DNA of 64,000 nucleotides from Corynebacterium rouxii (GTDB taxonomy: Bacteria; Actinomycetota; Actinomycetes; Mycobacteriales; Mycobacteriaceae). Under the pieces are notes generated by a model. That model saw nothing but the letters and a program-made list of their open reading frames with translations, was not told the DNA's origin and did not search any database. The stretch covers positions 1,364,001 to 1,428,000 of the forward strand of contig NZ_LR738855.1 in assembly GCF_902702935.1 (NCBI RefSeq), in the 5' to 3' direction. Made by a program: the position numbers and the translations under genes. Positions 49,123-58,061 of the stretch are shown here, in pieces. Numbering within the stretch: the first letter of the stretch is position 1; each line of letters opens with the position of its first letter.

Positions 49123-50064
49123 TTAATCATGTTTTTGTTGCAGCCCTGATTGGTAACGCCGTCGATCCAGATCACTTATCCACAACGGTTGTAAGAGATG
49201 CCAGTCCTCTGGGTGGGCCTTAATATTTTTCTCCATTATCTGAGCAATTGCCTGAACTCCAGATTTTACATCAGTAATCTCTACAGGCTCAGACAAGCTT
49301 AGGCCCCAATCGTTTCCTTCAAACCAAGTATGCGCAACATGCAATGGTGCACCACTATCAAGCGCTAGTTTTACTGCACCGGCGGGCATTCTGGTAGTTT
49401 CTCCGAAAAACTCGACTTCAACACCATTAGAGGTAAGATCCCGTTCGCCTAATAGACACACAGTCCGGCCCTCGCGAACGCGTTTCAAAAGCATAGAATA
49501 CGGTGAGGTCTCGCCTCCCGTTAGCGGAAGAACTTCAAAACCTAGTGAACGACGATAATCCACAAAAGCACGGAAAAGGGACTCCGGTTTTACGCGTTCT
49601 GCCACGGTCGTAAAAGTGCCCACTTTTTTTACAAAGTACATACCTATAAGGTCCCAATTGCCTGAATGCGGCAAGACAATAATCATCGGACTGTGGGGAT
49701 TAACTTGCTCCACGCCAACGGCATGGGCATCAACTCGATGAATAACATCAGGATCGCGAGCGATGACAGACAATCGGAACGCTTCACACCAATAGCGGGC
49801 GTAGGATTGCATCGATCGTTTAACCAACGCTCTATCGACGTTTTCTGCCCCCACTACCCGCGTGAGATTACGTCTAAGTTGATCCATCCCTTTGCCGCGT
49901 CGTGAAGCAATCACTGCTGCCCACGAAAATAACCGATGCGCCACGGGTTCTGGCAATAACCGGACTACTTTCCACCCAGCTAAATAAGCAGCTGCCGATG
50001 CGTGAAGCTTCCATTTTTTAAGATTTTGGAATCGCTTATTAGTCTTCATACTTGTTGACTTCAT
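49123..50064 (-). CDS. phosphatidylinositol mannoside acyltransferase (PatA-type)
   Basis: LPLAT/HtrB-family acyltransferase that acylates the mannose of PIM1 in mycobacteria (Rv2611c). The catalytic HxxxxD motif is seen in IVLPHSGNWDLIGMYF. The N-terminal helix region AGWKVVRLLPEPVAHRLFSW and the later RTVCLLGERDLTSNGVEVEFFGE fit the family. The length of 313 residues is normal. It sits between pgsA1 and pimA, as in mycobacteria. ATG 50049 is a possible alternative start. Confidence 0.93.
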   Translation of the reverse strand: MKSTSMKTNKRFQNLKKWKLHASAAAYLAGWKVVRLLPEPVAHRLFSWAAVIASRRGKGMDQLRRNLTRVVGAENVDRALVKRSMQSYARYWCEAFRLSVIARDPDVIHRVDAHAVGVEQVNPHSPMIIVLPHSGNWDLIGMYFVKKVGTFTTVAERVKPESLFRAFVDYRRSLGFEVLPLTGGETSPYSMLLKRVREGRTVCLLGERDLTSNGVEVEFFGETTRMPAGAVKLALDSGAPLHVAHTWFEGNDWGLSLSEPVEITDVKSGVQAIAQIMEKNIKAHPEDWHLLQPLWISDLDRRRYQSGLQQKHD

Positions 50065-50090
50065 AAAAATGCTCAGTCTATGTCTGCCCC

Positions 50091-50744
50091 TTAGAAATTA
50101 GGGTGTTCTTTGGCTCCAGCGGGCGCAGCTGTTTTTTCCAAGGCGTTTTCAGATCGAGAAGCAATATAAAGACGCTGCCCCACGGTAAAAATCGATCCTA
50201 TAGCCAATAGATAAATTGCAACGTCTACCGCGAAAGGCACACCAAGGCCGGCTAGACCAATTCCTCCCAAGCCCACAATCAGACGCTCAGGGCGTTCGAC
50301 CAAACCTCCGTTCATTGTGAAACCCGACGCTTCACCTCGGGCTTTGACATAGGAAATAACCTGAGAACACACCAGAACTACAAATGATGCAACAATTAGC
50401 ATTTGAGATGCAGCATGATGAAATATCAGCCACCAGGTAATAGCGCCAAACAATGCACCATCAGTAATACGATCACAAGAAGCGTCGAGAGTAGCTCCGA
50501 ACTTCGTTCCCCCGCCCCGCATCCGAGCCATGGTCCCATCTACCATATCGAATGCTGCAAATACGCCTGACAGCACGGCAGCAGCAAATAGGTGATTAGT
50601 CGGAATTAAAACGACTGCGATCGCGATCGTAATAGCAGTACCTACGATGGTAATGGAATTAGGGGTAAAACCAATCTTGATCAGAGCTTTTGCCACAGGC
50701 TCGACAATGACAGATGCGGGTTTCCTACCATGGACACTAAGCAT
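50091..50744 (-). CDS. pgsA1: phosphatidylinositol-phosphate synthase
   Basis: CDP-alcohol phosphotransferase that makes phosphatidylinositol phosphate from CDP-DAG and inositol phosphate. The CDP-OH motif is complete: D66-x2-D69-G70-x2-A73-R74-x8-G83-x3-D87-x3-D91 (around DMVDGTMARMRGGG). Six membrane helices. It is 217 residues. The start overlaps the HIT gene stop by 8 bases, so translation is coupled. It provides the substrate for PimA. Confidence 0.94.
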   Translation of the reverse strand: MLSVHGRKPASVIVEPVAKALIKIGFTPNSITIVGTAITIAIAVVLIPTNHLFAAAVLSGVFAAFDMVDGTMARMRGGGTKFGATLDASCDRITDGALFGAITWWLIFHHAASQMLIVASFVVLVCSQVISYVKARGEASGFTMNGGLVERPERLIVGLGGIGLAGLGVPFAVDVAIYLLAIGSIFTVGQRLYIASRSENALEKTAAPAGAKEHPNF

Positions 50745-51321
50745 GAGCTACTCCTGGGATTCCGTCCATCTCGTTCCACGCTTGCGCGAGCAACGATCGC
50801 GTCTGACGCAACAACTGTGGCAATACTTTTGTCCCATCAATAACAGTCATAAAATTCGCGTCTCCAGACCAACGCGGCACGATGTGCATATGGAGATGTT
50901 CACCTACCGAGCCACCCGACGCACGACCCAAATTGAACCCTACATTGATAGCATCTGGGTGCGATACTGATTTCACAACTTTGATCGCAGCTTGGCCAAA
51001 AGCAAAAAGTTCAGAAATTTCTTCGGCAGTAAGGTCTTCCAAATTGGGTTCTTGGCGATAAGGAACAACCATCATATGCCCAGAGTTATAAGGGAAGAGA
51101 TTAAGAAGGCAGTAAACGTACTCCCCTCTCGCAACGATGAGCCCATCTTCATCGGACATCTCAGGGATTCGAACAAAAGGATTGGTAGAGCCACGTGCAT
51201 CGTCAACGGGATCTTTCTTAATGTACGCCATACGATAAGGCGCCCATAGGCGTTCTAGACGATCTTCCACGCCGATGCCTTGATCAACGTATGTTTCACC
51301 GTTGTCTGGCACTGACCCCAT
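50737..51321 (-). CDS. HIT-family hydrolase/phosphorylase
   Basis: Histidine-triad nucleotide-binding protein of 194 residues. The HxHxHxx site is GEHLHMHIVPRW. NLFPYNSGHMMVVPYRQEP and GFNLGRASGGSVGEH are typical. The mycobacterial ortholog at this position (Rv2613c) is reported to be a diadenosine tetraphosphate phosphorylase; the same role is possible here. It is the first gene of the PIM operon and its promoter must lie in 51322-51438. Confidence 0.9.
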   Translation of the reverse strand: MGSVPDNGETYVDQGIGVEDRLERLWAPYRMAYIKKDPVDDARGSTNPFVRIPEMSDEDGLIVARGEYVYCLLNLFPYNSGHMMVVPYRQEPNLEDLTAEEISELFAFGQAAIKVVKSVSHPDAINVGFNLGRASGGSVGEHLHMHIVPRWSGDANFMTVIDGTKVLPQLLRQTRSLLAQAWNEMDGIPGVAHA

Positions 51322-51438
51322 ATCTGCTCCTCAACCACCAATTAGATAACAATGTCCAACAGTGAATTTTGAAACTTCCTGTTGCAACTATCTCAATTTC
51401 TTACTACACCGTACTTCGTTTATGCGCACAATGAGGGA

Positions 51439-51477
51439 TTAACCCACGATGTATACATTGAATACATCGTGGGTTAA
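51439..51477 (-). terminator. terminator downstream of thrS
   Basis: Perfect 16-bp arms (51439-51454 and 51462-51477) with a 7-base loop, between thrS and the HIT gene. It separates the two transcription units. Confidence 0.8.
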
Positions 51478-51503
51478 TTCATAAGCACGCACGGCAACGG
51501 GTA

Positions 51504-53567
51504 TTACACCAGTTTTTTCACGGTTTCTTCGCTTGGTTGTTCGTTATTTCGCGAAGAGATCCACTGCATGATCACGTCGATGGCTTTATCCACAGGTACC
51601 CCATTTACTTGCGTGCCGTCGAGGAATCGGAAGCTCACCGCATCAGCCTCAACATCACGCGCACCCGCTAAGAGCATAAATGGAACCTTACCCGTCGTAT
51701 GATTACGAATCTTTTTTTGCATACGATCGTCAGAAGTATCCACGCTAGCGCGAACGCCTTTATCACGAAGCAGTCCTGTAACTTTCTCCAAATGCTCAGA
51801 GAAAGAATCTGCCACTGGAATACCTATTACTTGGTGAGGAGCCAACCATGCTGGGAACGCGCCGGCATAGTGTTCCAACAAGACACCAAAGAATCTTTCG
51901 ATTGAGCCAAACAACGCACGGTGAATCATGATTGGTCGCTTCTTAGAACCATCGGAAGATGTATATTCTAGGTTGAATCGCTCTGGGAGATTGAAGTCAA
52001 GCTGAACAGTCGACATTTGCCAGGTTCTACCGATGGCGTCTCGAGCCTGAACCGAGATCTTAGGTCCATAGAATGCTGCTCCTGCAGGATCTGGAACGAG
52101 TTCTAGACCAGATTTAGTTGCTACACGCTGCAGAATTGCCGTAGATTTTTCCCAAATTTCATCGGAACCAACGAACTTATTCGGATCCTTGGTGGAAAGC
52201 TCAAGGTAAAAGTCATCCAAGCCGTAGTCACGAAGAAGCGAAATGATGAAATCGAGTACTGATGTGAGCTCTTGCTCAAGTTGATCCTCAGTACAGTAAA
52301 TGTGAGCATCGTCTTGAGTGAATCCACGTGCACGAGTAAGCCCGTGGATTACGCCAGATTTTTCATAGCGGTAAACCGTTCCGAACTCAAAGAGGCGCAA
52401 TGGAAGCTCACGGTAGGATCGACCACGCGATGCAAAGATGAGGTTGTGCATCGGGCAGTTCATAGGCTTTGCATAGTAGTCCTGAGCCTGCTTTACGACG
52501 TTTCCTTCTTCGTCAACCTCACCATCAAGCTGCATAGGAGGGAACATGCCATCGGCATAGAAATCTAGGTGGCCAGACTTCTTGAACAGATCACCTTTGG
52601 TGATGTGGGGGGTATTAACAAAGGAGTATCCAGCGTTGATATGACGACGACGAGAGTGCTCCTCCATCTCAAGACGAACAATTCCTCCGTTAGGGTGGAA
52701 TACCGGAAAACCAGATCCGATTTCATCTGGGAAGCTGAACAAGTCAAGCTCTGCACCTAGTCGACGATGATCACGTTTTTCAGCCTCGGCCATCATTAGC
52801 TGGTATTCTTCAAGCGCTTCTTTAGACTCCCATGCGGTGCCATAAATACGCTGCAAACCTGCTAGAGATTGATCACCACGCCAATAGGCTGCTGATGATC
52901 GTGTCAACGCAAATGCTGGAATGTACTTGGTTGTCGGAACATGGGGGCCGCGGCACAGATCGTACCAGTCCACTTCACCTGTACGTGGGTTGACATTGTA
53001 ATAACCTGTGAGATCACCAGCACCAATCTCGGTTGCCTCATCCGATTCTGGATCAACGTTTCCTTTATCGCGAATCAACTCAAGCTTATAAGGCTCGTCC
53101 TTTAGAGCTTCTTCAGCTTCGGCAACCGATGCGAAAGTTCGACGCTCAAATTTTTGCCCTTGCTTGATAATTTTCTTCATTCGCTTCTCAAGCTTTTGAA
53201 GATCTTCCGGAGTGAATGGCTCTGCAACATCAAAGTCATAGTAGAAGCCATTTTCAATCGCTGGGCCAATGCCCAACTTTGTTCCTGGAAATTCCGCTTG
53301 AACCGCTTGAGCCAACACATGGGTACACGAGTGGCGGATGACTGTACGTCCATCTTCAGTATTAGCAGGAACTGGAGTGAACTCACTATCATGCTCAGGC
53401 ACAAAAGACAGATCACGCAGTGTGCCTTCACTATCCTTCACACAAACGATCGCTTCAGGACCTTTATTAGGAAGTTCCAGTTCCCGCATAGCAGCACCGA
53501 CCGCAACGCCTGCAGCCACAACGAAAGGCTGATGGGGATTGGGGGCTGCCTCAATGAGATGTGCCAT
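51504..53567 (-). CDS. thrS: threonyl-tRNA synthetase
   Basis: Class II synthetase with the standard order: N-terminal TGS ([20 protein letters not shown] region), editing domain ([18 protein letters not shown], then GFYYDFD), catalytic core ([42 protein letters not shown]) and anticodon-binding domain. The ORF opens upstream but homologs start [10 protein letters not shown], so ATG 53567 is taken (687 residues). A hairpin lies about 31 bases upstream in the leader. Confidence 0.96.
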   Translation of the reverse strand: MAHLIEAAPNPHQPFVVAAGVAVGAAMRELELPNKGPEAIVCVKDSEGTLRDLSFVPEHDSEFTPVPANTEDGRTVIRHSCTHVLAQAVQAEFPGTKLGIGPAIENGFYYDFDVAEPFTPEDLQKLEKRMKKIIKQGQKFERRTFASVAEAEEALKDEPYKLELIRDKGNVDPESDEATEIGAGDLTGYYNVNPRTGEVDWYDLCRGPHVPTTKYIPAFALTRSSAAYWRGDQSLAGLQRIYGTAWESKEALEEYQLMMAEAEKRDHRRLGAELDLFSFPDEIGSGFPVFHPNGGIVRLEMEEHSRRRHINAGYSFVNTPHITKGDLFKKSGHLDFYADGMFPPMQLDGEVDEEGNVVKQAQDYYAKPMNCPMHNLIFASRGRSYRELPLRLFEFGTVYRYEKSGVIHGLTRARGFTQDDAHIYCTEDQLEQELTSVLDFIISLLRDYGLDDFYLELSTKDPNKFVGSDEIWEKSTAILQRVATKSGLELVPDPAGAAFYGPKISVQARDAIGRTWQMSTVQLDFNLPERFNLEYTSSDGSKKRPIMIHRALFGSIERFFGVLLEHYAGAFPAWLAPHQVIGIPVADSFSEHLEKVTGLLRDKGVRASVDTSDDRMQKKIRNHTTGKVPFMLLAGARDVEADAVSFRFLDGTQVNGVPVDKAIDVIMQWISSRNNEQPSEETVKKLV

Positions 53568-53597
53568 TAAAAAAATGCGCTCCTTACTTGCGCTCAT

Positions 53598-53626
53598 GTT
53601 TGAGCGTCATACCTGGACGCTCAAAC
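53598..53626 (-). promoter_or_regulatory. leader hairpin upstream of thrS
   Basis: Perfect 11-bp arms (53598-53608 and 53616-53626) with a 7-base loop, about 31 bases before ATG 53567 on the thrS strand and between dyp's terminator and the thrS start. No U-run follows, so it is not a simple terminator; it may affect thrS translation or mRNA stability. Confidence 0.4.
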
Positions 53627-53663
53627 GTTCCGACAATAGCCCGATTTTCTCTAGTCAAAATAG

Positions 53664-53696
53664 TAAATGTCCACGGAAATATTCCGAGGACATTTA
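53664..53696 (-). terminator. hairpin downstream of the DyP gene
   Basis: Nearly perfect stem: 9-bp outer arms, one A-A mismatch, 5 inner pairs, ATA loop. On the minus strand it is followed by ACTATTTTGACT. It lies about 58 bases after the DyP stop and probably ends the copper/DyP transcript. Confidence 0.65.
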
Positions 53697-53754
53697 TGAT
53701 CCATTTAAACTCGGTACTTTTCGACGCGTTCTTGCTTATAGTACCGCGAATTGA

Positions 53755-55026
53755 CTAAGAATCGAATAACGCGGCGCCCCAAATGGAAGATTCCGATTTC
53801 TTTTGATCTGTACCTGGGAAAATTGCGTACACCGCAGAACCGATATGATTGATCCACTCATTCAAACGGTCGCTAGCATCTAGGCGCTGTTGAATCGGGA
53901 TGAATTGTTTACGCGGATCCTTTTGGAAACAACAAAACACAAGGCCGGCATTCGATAACTGATCGGAACCAGCCATCGGAGTCTCATTGTAAGTATAAGC
54001 ACGCCGAAGGAGTCTCTGATTAGGCAAATCTGAAGGTGCCGTTGCTAATGCCATGTGGGAACGGGCATCAATCTTCGGAAGACCATATTCATCAACCGCC
54101 TCATAGTCAGCAGAATCGTGCTCTTTTCCACCGCTAAGTGGGGCTCCTTCTACGAGATCGCGTCCAACTACTACCTCTCTGGACTGACGATCCAGACGCT
54201 CCCAAGTATCTAAGTTCATCGAAATACGCCGAACAACCATGCACGTTCCACCGCGCATCCAGCGTGGAGAATCATCTGCATCATCAATCCAAACCTGCTG
54301 GTCAAAATCTTCAGCTGTATGCGGATTAATGGTGCCGTCTTTTTGGCCAAATAGATTTCGCGGAGTTTCACCCTTTTGCAAAGTGCCCCGAGCGTTTAAA
54401 AATCCCTGCTGAACCCATTTAACTTCAGCGTAATCGGATCCTGATCGGGTCATATGCCGCATGACGAAAGCTGCAGTCATTGGATCATCTGAACAAATCT
54501 GCAGTACAAGATCAGTTTGTCCCCAACGCGGATCAAGCCTGTCTTTAGAAAAGACTGGAATATCTTTAAGCCATGCAGGCTTCATTTCGGGTTTGCCGAG
54601 AATATCGAATAGCCGTGCGCCAGCGCCAGCAGTGACTGTCAAGCGTGAAGGTGACGAAGTCATTTCGGGTTCAAGGCTACCAACTGGGTTTCGCGCCTGA
54701 GTCAATTCCCGAGCATCCTCGGTCCACAGGGTTAGCAAACGTCGCACTGCAGCAGAATCCACTCCCGCACGGCAATTAAGCCCCAGCACGATAAGATGTG
54801 CCTGTGCAGGAGTGGCAATTCCAGATTGATGGATACCGTCGAATGGCTCTATTTCTTGGGCAACTGTTTGATCTGCGTCCACAGCATTCACATCATGCAC
54901 AGACTCCGTGCACGCACTCAATGCCCCTGCGGCTGCAACTCCGGCTGTACCGGTAAGAAATCCACGACGACTCATCTTAAGATTTTCGCCTAGTGATTTA
55001 ACAGTGAAACGTGGAGTTGCGGCCAT
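53755..55026 (-). CDS. DyP-type heme peroxidase with Tat signal
   Basis: Dye-decolourising peroxidase family, exported folded with heme. The Tat signal reads MSRRGFLTGTAGVAAAGALS (S19-RR-GFL when counted from ATG 55026) and ends ALSAC, which also looks like a lipobox. The DyP GxxDG motif is NLFGQKDGTINP; the heme-ligand His lies in DARSHMALATAPSDLP. ATG 55026 (MAATPRF) has AAAGG 9 bases upstream and is preferred to 55047, giving 423 residues. The order CopC, PCu(A)C, DyP on one strand with short gaps suggests an operon and a link to copper or iron handling. Confidence 0.92.
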   Translation of the reverse strand: MAATPRFTVKSLGENLKMSRRGFLTGTAGVAAAGALSACTESVHDVNAVDADQTVAQEIEPFDGIHQSGIATPAQAHLIVLGLNCRAGVDSAAVRRLLTLWTEDARELTQARNPVGSLEPEMTSSPSRLTVTAGAGARLFDILGKPEMKPAWLKDIPVFSKDRLDPRWGQTDLVLQICSDDPMTAAFVMRHMTRSGSDYAEVKWVQQGFLNARGTLQKGETPRNLFGQKDGTINPHTAEDFDQQVWIDDADDSPRWMRGGTCMVVRRISMNLDTWERLDRQSREVVVGRDLVEGAPLSGGKEHDSADYEAVDEYGLPKIDARSHMALATAPSDLPNQRLLRRAYTYNETPMAGSDQLSNAGLVFCCFQKDPRKQFIPIQQRLDASDRLNEWINHIGSAVYAIFPGTDQKKSESSIWGAALFDS

Positions 55027-55070
55027 TTTCAGTAACCTTTTCCTCAACTAGAGATTCAACGACTTAATTT

Positions 55071-55685
55071 TTATTTATGGCTATGATCGTGCTTCATTGT
55101 CTCACTGGTTCCGTGATCCATGTGCACTGCACCGTCTGCCCCATAGTTTTCATCACCAGCCCCCAGCTTTCGAACTGGAATATCCTTAACGTCAACTGAG
55201 GCGCCATCAGATAGTTCAAGCGTGACGGAGACAGTGTCACCAGCAGCAACTGGCTTATCGACGCCCATGAGCATCATATGATCTTTGCCTGGCTCCAAGG
55301 TGTAGGTTCCGCCAGCAGGAATTACAAATCCGCCTTCTTTTTCTTTCATGACCCCGTCAACGACCTCATGAAGTTGATTCATCTTGGCGTTAATGGAAGA
55401 ACTAAATCCCACAACCGTGACATCCTTGTCAGAGTGGTTCATAATCTCACCAAAAATACCGGTCATGGATTTTCCGTCTTCCATGGAGCGAACATATGGG
55501 TTCATCATCATGACAGAATCGGCGCCCATGCTCATAGAGTTCGTTTCGGAAGCCGCCGCCGCAGCGGATGATGCGGTATCGACCTTTTTCTCAGAATCAG
55601 ATTGAGAGTTAGAACAAGCCGTCAAAGCGATAGAAGCCATGGCAAAAACTGCAATAGCGCCCTTAATGCGATGAGAAGTAGACAT
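55071..55685 (-). CDS. PCu(A)C-family periplasmic copper chaperone lipoprotein
   Basis: The lipoprotein signal MSTSHRIKGAIAVFAMASIA is followed by the lipobox LTAC with C24. The DUF461/PCu(A)C core has MMNPYVRSMEDGKSMTGIFG, GFSSSINAKMNQLHEVV and GKDHMMLMG, carrying the His/Met copper ligands (H..M..HxM pattern). The C-terminal tail is His/Asp-rich (HMDHGTSETMKHDHSHK). It delivers Cu(I) in other bacteria, for example to cytochrome oxidase. It is 9 bases from the CopC gene, so co-transcribed. Confidence 0.9.
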   Translation of the reverse strand: MSTSHRIKGAIAVFAMASIALTACSNSQSDSEKKVDTASSAAAAASETNSMSMGADSVMMMNPYVRSMEDGKSMTGIFGEIMNHSDKDVTVVGFSSSINAKMNQLHEVVDGVMKEKEGGFVIPAGGTYTLEPGKDHMMLMGVDKPVAAGDTVSVTLELSDGASVDVKDIPVRKLGAGDENYGADGAVHMDHGTSETMKHDHSHK

Positions 55686-55694
55686 AATTAATTA

Positions 55695-56261
55695 TTATCC
55701 TTTCTGGGAGTTACGTCGTGCAACTAAAAAAATAGAAACAATAGCTAGTGCAATTAATGCGATCCCGCCTGCGGCGAAAGTAGTCGCCGACCTCAGCCCT
55801 TCAGAGGTGGTGGATTTCAATTCACCTCCTGCCGAGACTTCACTAGAACCGTTTACTTGTGAAGGATCAACATAAGTGAATGTGGTTCGCCCTTTGGTGG
55901 AGTGCCCATCCGATGAAGTGATCTGAAAACCAATTAGATACTCACCCGCTTGTTTTTCAATATTCGAAGGCAATGTGAAGCTCACTACCTGACCATCAAG
56001 ATGAGGCTCACCCCGATACAAGACTGTCGAATCAGATTTCCGACTCAATGCAACTGTATTGAAATCTTTTTTAGGGATACCCGAAAAGGTCAGTTCAACG
56101 GTTGTCGGGAATTCCGTTACTTTTGCACCATCTTGCGGATTAGAAGAAATCACAACGTCGTGAGCAAAAGCGGTTTGCTGAAGCAAAAAAAGACTTGTTA
56201 ACACGCCTATAGAAGCGAATTTAACGCCCCGCCACGTGCTACGTACACATTGACTCTTCAC
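55695..56261 (-). CDS. CopC-domain copper resistance/uptake protein
   Basis: A Sec signal peptide (about residues 1-33 from GTG 56261, MKSQCVRSTWRGVKFASIGV ending QTAFA) precedes AHDVVISSNPQDG, whose His is the N-terminal copper ligand after cleavage. The CopC beta-sandwich follows (PTTVELTFSGIPKKDF, GHSTKGRTTFTYVD). A single membrane helix (ATTFAAGGIALIALAIVSIF) sits near the C-terminus. The ORF can extend to GTG 56294; 56261 is preferred for a normal signal peptide length, but this is uncertain. It is the first gene of the copper/DyP operon. Confidence 0.85.
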   Translation of the reverse strand: MKSQCVRSTWRGVKFASIGVLTSLFLLQQTAFAHDVVISSNPQDGAKVTEFPTTVELTFSGIPKKDFNTVALSRKSDSTVLYRGEPHLDGQVVSFTLPSNIEKQAGEYLIGFQITSSDGHSTKGRTTFTYVDPSQVNGSSEVSAGGELKSTTSEGLRSATTFAAGGIALIALAIVSIFLVARRNSQKG

Positions 56262-56490
56262 AAATTCACCACTCACATCAGGGGAAATCGACACTACTAT
56301 CGCAGACTCAAAAATTATTAAAATTCAAAGCCTGCAATACAAGTCGTTCAGAGAATTGAAAAAGTTCCAAACCAAGTCATATTTTTCACAACCCCGAATT
56401 GGTTGGACAACATTCAAAAATCTAAGAAGACCTATTCCGCTAAGAATAGCAATGTAGCCCCATACATCCCCCAGACTTAGCTAATAGAAA

Positions 56491-56518
56491 AATCCCCACA
56501 CCAAATAGTGTGGGGATT
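56491..56518 (-). terminator. terminator of the minus-strand tRNA-Val gene
   Basis: Perfect 11-bp arms (56491-56501 and 56508-56518) with a 6-base loop; the minus strand continues TTTTCTATTAG. It is 9 bases downstream of the tRNA-Val(CAC) 3' end. Confidence 0.85.
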
Positions 56519-56527
56519 CGAATTGTG

Positions 56528-56599
56528 TGGTCCTAGCTGGGATCGAACCAGCGACCTTTCCGGTGTGAACGGAACGCTCTTCCACTGAGCCATAGGACC
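56528..56599 (-). tRNA. tRNA-Val (CAC)
   Basis: The minus strand folds as a complete cloverleaf: acceptor GGTCCTA/TAGGACC, D arm GCTC..GAGC, anticodon arm TTCCG-TTCACAC-CGGAA with anticodon CAC, and T arm GCTGG-TTCGATC-CCAGC. Discriminator A. No encoded CCA. It decodes GUG valine codons. Confidence 0.93.
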
Positions 56600-56872
56600 A
56601 GCTTCGAATCATCATCGAACGAAGATCAATGTAGCACGATCCTCACCAAAAACCCAATCTCTATATAGAACGCAGTACAACGCACTCCCGTCTCTTTTAA
56701 CTCGAGACAATAAGAGACAATAAACCGCCGCCGAACCTTTTAACGACACGAAGTAACCATACTTAGTAGATATACCCACAGACTTACCTCGTCAGTTTTC
56801 ACCCCACCAACTGCGGATTTGCACTAAACCGTAACATCCGGCTAGAGTTTCATCTCGCAACACAGGTTGTAT

Positions 56873-56945
56873 GCGGATGTAGCGCAGTTGGTAGCGCATC
56901 ACCTTGCCAAGGTGAGGGTCGCGAGTTCGAGTCTCGTCATCCGCT
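56873..56945 (+). tRNA. tRNA-Gly (GCC), copy 1
   Basis: Acceptor GCGGATG/CATCCGC, anticodon arm TCACC-TTGCCAA-GGTGA with anticodon GCC, T arm GCGAG-TTCGAGT-CTCGT. Discriminator T. Its 73 bases are identical to the copy at 57167-57239. The roughly 270 bases upstream (56600-56872) contain no gene I can support and probably hold the promoter of the plus-strand tRNA set. Confidence 0.93.
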
Positions 56946-56983
56946 CTGGTATTTTTAAGTACCTTCCGAGGCGGCAACGCCAC

Positions 56984-57054
56984 GGTGGAATGGCCGAGTG
57001 GTGAGGCAACGGTCTGCAAAACCGTGCACACGGGTTCGATTCCCGTTTCCACCT
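56984..57054 (+). tRNA. tRNA-Cys (GCA)
   Basis: Acceptor GGTGGAA/TTCCACC, anticodon arm ACGGT-CTGCAAA-ACCGT with anticodon GCA, T arm ACGGG-TTCGATT-CCCGT. Discriminator T. It is part of a Gly-Cys-Val-Gly plus-strand run. Confidence 0.93.
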
Positions 57055-57061
57055 CATACTC

Positions 57062-57133
57062 GCGCGTTTAGCTCAGCGGGAGAGCGCTTCCCTGACACGG
57101 AAGAGGTCACTGGTTCAATCCCAGTATCGCGCA
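57062..57133 (+). tRNA. tRNA-Val (GAC)
   Basis: Acceptor GCGCGTT/ATCGCGC, with a U-U mismatch at the 6-67 pair. Anticodon arm CTTCC-CTGACAC-GGAAG with anticodon GAC, T arm ACTGG-TTCAATC-CCAGT. Discriminator A. It starts 7 bases after tRNA-Cys. Confidence 0.92.
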
Positions 57134-57166
57134 CAAGCCTTGTTTTCAGGCTTTAAACGAAAACAT

Positions 57167-57239
57167 GCGGATGTAGCGCAGTTGGTAGCGCATCACCTTG
57201 CCAAGGTGAGGGTCGCGAGTTCGAGTCTCGTCATCCGCT
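57167..57239 (+). tRNA. tRNA-Gly (GCC), copy 2
   Basis: Same 73 bases as the copy at 56873-56945, anticodon GCC. It is the last gene of the cluster and is followed by a terminator. Confidence 0.93.
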
Positions 57240-57244
57240 CAACT

Positions 57245-57269
57245 AAACCGGCTTAACGCCGGTTTTTTT
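57245..57269 (+). terminator. terminator of the tRNA cluster
   Basis: Arms AAACCGGC/GCCGGTTT (57245-57252 and 57258-57265) with a TTAAC loop and a run of seven T. Confidence 0.9.
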
Positions 57270-57293
57270 ATTTTCCTAGTAGTGTTAACTTGC

Positions 57294-58004
57294 ATGCAGC
57301 GTGACTCTACCTTTTCCAATACAGAGGCAATCGAACGGATTGTTTATTCAGCTCTGCCTGCCACTACAATCGACGAACCAGAATGCCGCGCCATTGCGAT
57401 TACATCTATTAATGGTTCAGCAACTTTATCGGAAGTCTCCGGTTCGCTGGGCGACCAAACAGATGCAGAGTTACTAATACAACTACTACAACTACGCGGA
57501 TGGGCAGATGCCATCATTGTGGGCGCCGAAACTGCACGGAAAGAAAAATATGGTCCTGCAAGACTCCAAACAGCATTAAGACCCAAAGACAAAAGTTAGG
57601 CTGCCACAGCTTGCCTAAACTCGTGCTTTTGAGCAGATCTTTACATTTCACCTTCTCATCCGAGCTATTCTCCCCTCACCTACCGTCGGAATTATCCCCA
57701 TTTGCCATAACTCAACAACCCGTCAACAGTTCCGAACAATGGAAACGGCGCTTACAAAAAGCTAATTGACCTAGGAGTAGAGGTCATCGTAGCACCGCCG
57801 ACAACGAGCTCACTAAAGGTCGATCGTATTTATTTAACGATCGCCCCAAATATCATTTTTCCCGTAGACCCCCCTTTCGGAGAAATATCTGACGCTCCTG
57901 TTACTACACGCCTTGAGCTAGAAAAGCTATCTTCTTCTCCTAATGGTTTAATATTTTCACGCTATAAAGTAATTCACGACACATTAGAGAATCCTAGGCA
58001 ATAA
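57294..58004 (+). pseudogene. RibD C-terminal-domain (pyrimidine reductase-like) gene, frameshifted and shortened
   Basis: The first frame (ATG 57294 to TAG 57597-57599) gives AIAITSINGSATLSEVSGSL and RGWADAIIVGAETARKEKYGP, the start of a RibD_C/DHFR-like reductase. The next frame continues PKLVLLSRSLHFTFSSELFS, and the third frame from about 57757 gives LIDLGVEVIVAPPTTSSLKVDRIYLTIAPNI then a Val/Pro-rich end at TAA 58002-58004. The middle part expected in the family (the cEGGP strand) is not found, so there are at least two frameshifts and probably a deletion. Homologous domains reduce pyrimidine intermediates of riboflavin synthesis, but the family also has others. It cannot make a whole protein. 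Confidence 0.75.
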
Positions 58005-58061
58005 ATACTTCAACTCATGAGTTATAGCCAATACACAGTTCCGACGAGCTAAGGACAAACG

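Noticed and set aside
56792..57052. 86-codon minus-strand reading frame with ETRTRDPHLGK
   Set aside because: It is the antisense of tRNA-Gly and tRNA-Cys; this is a well-known false protein produced over tRNA genes.
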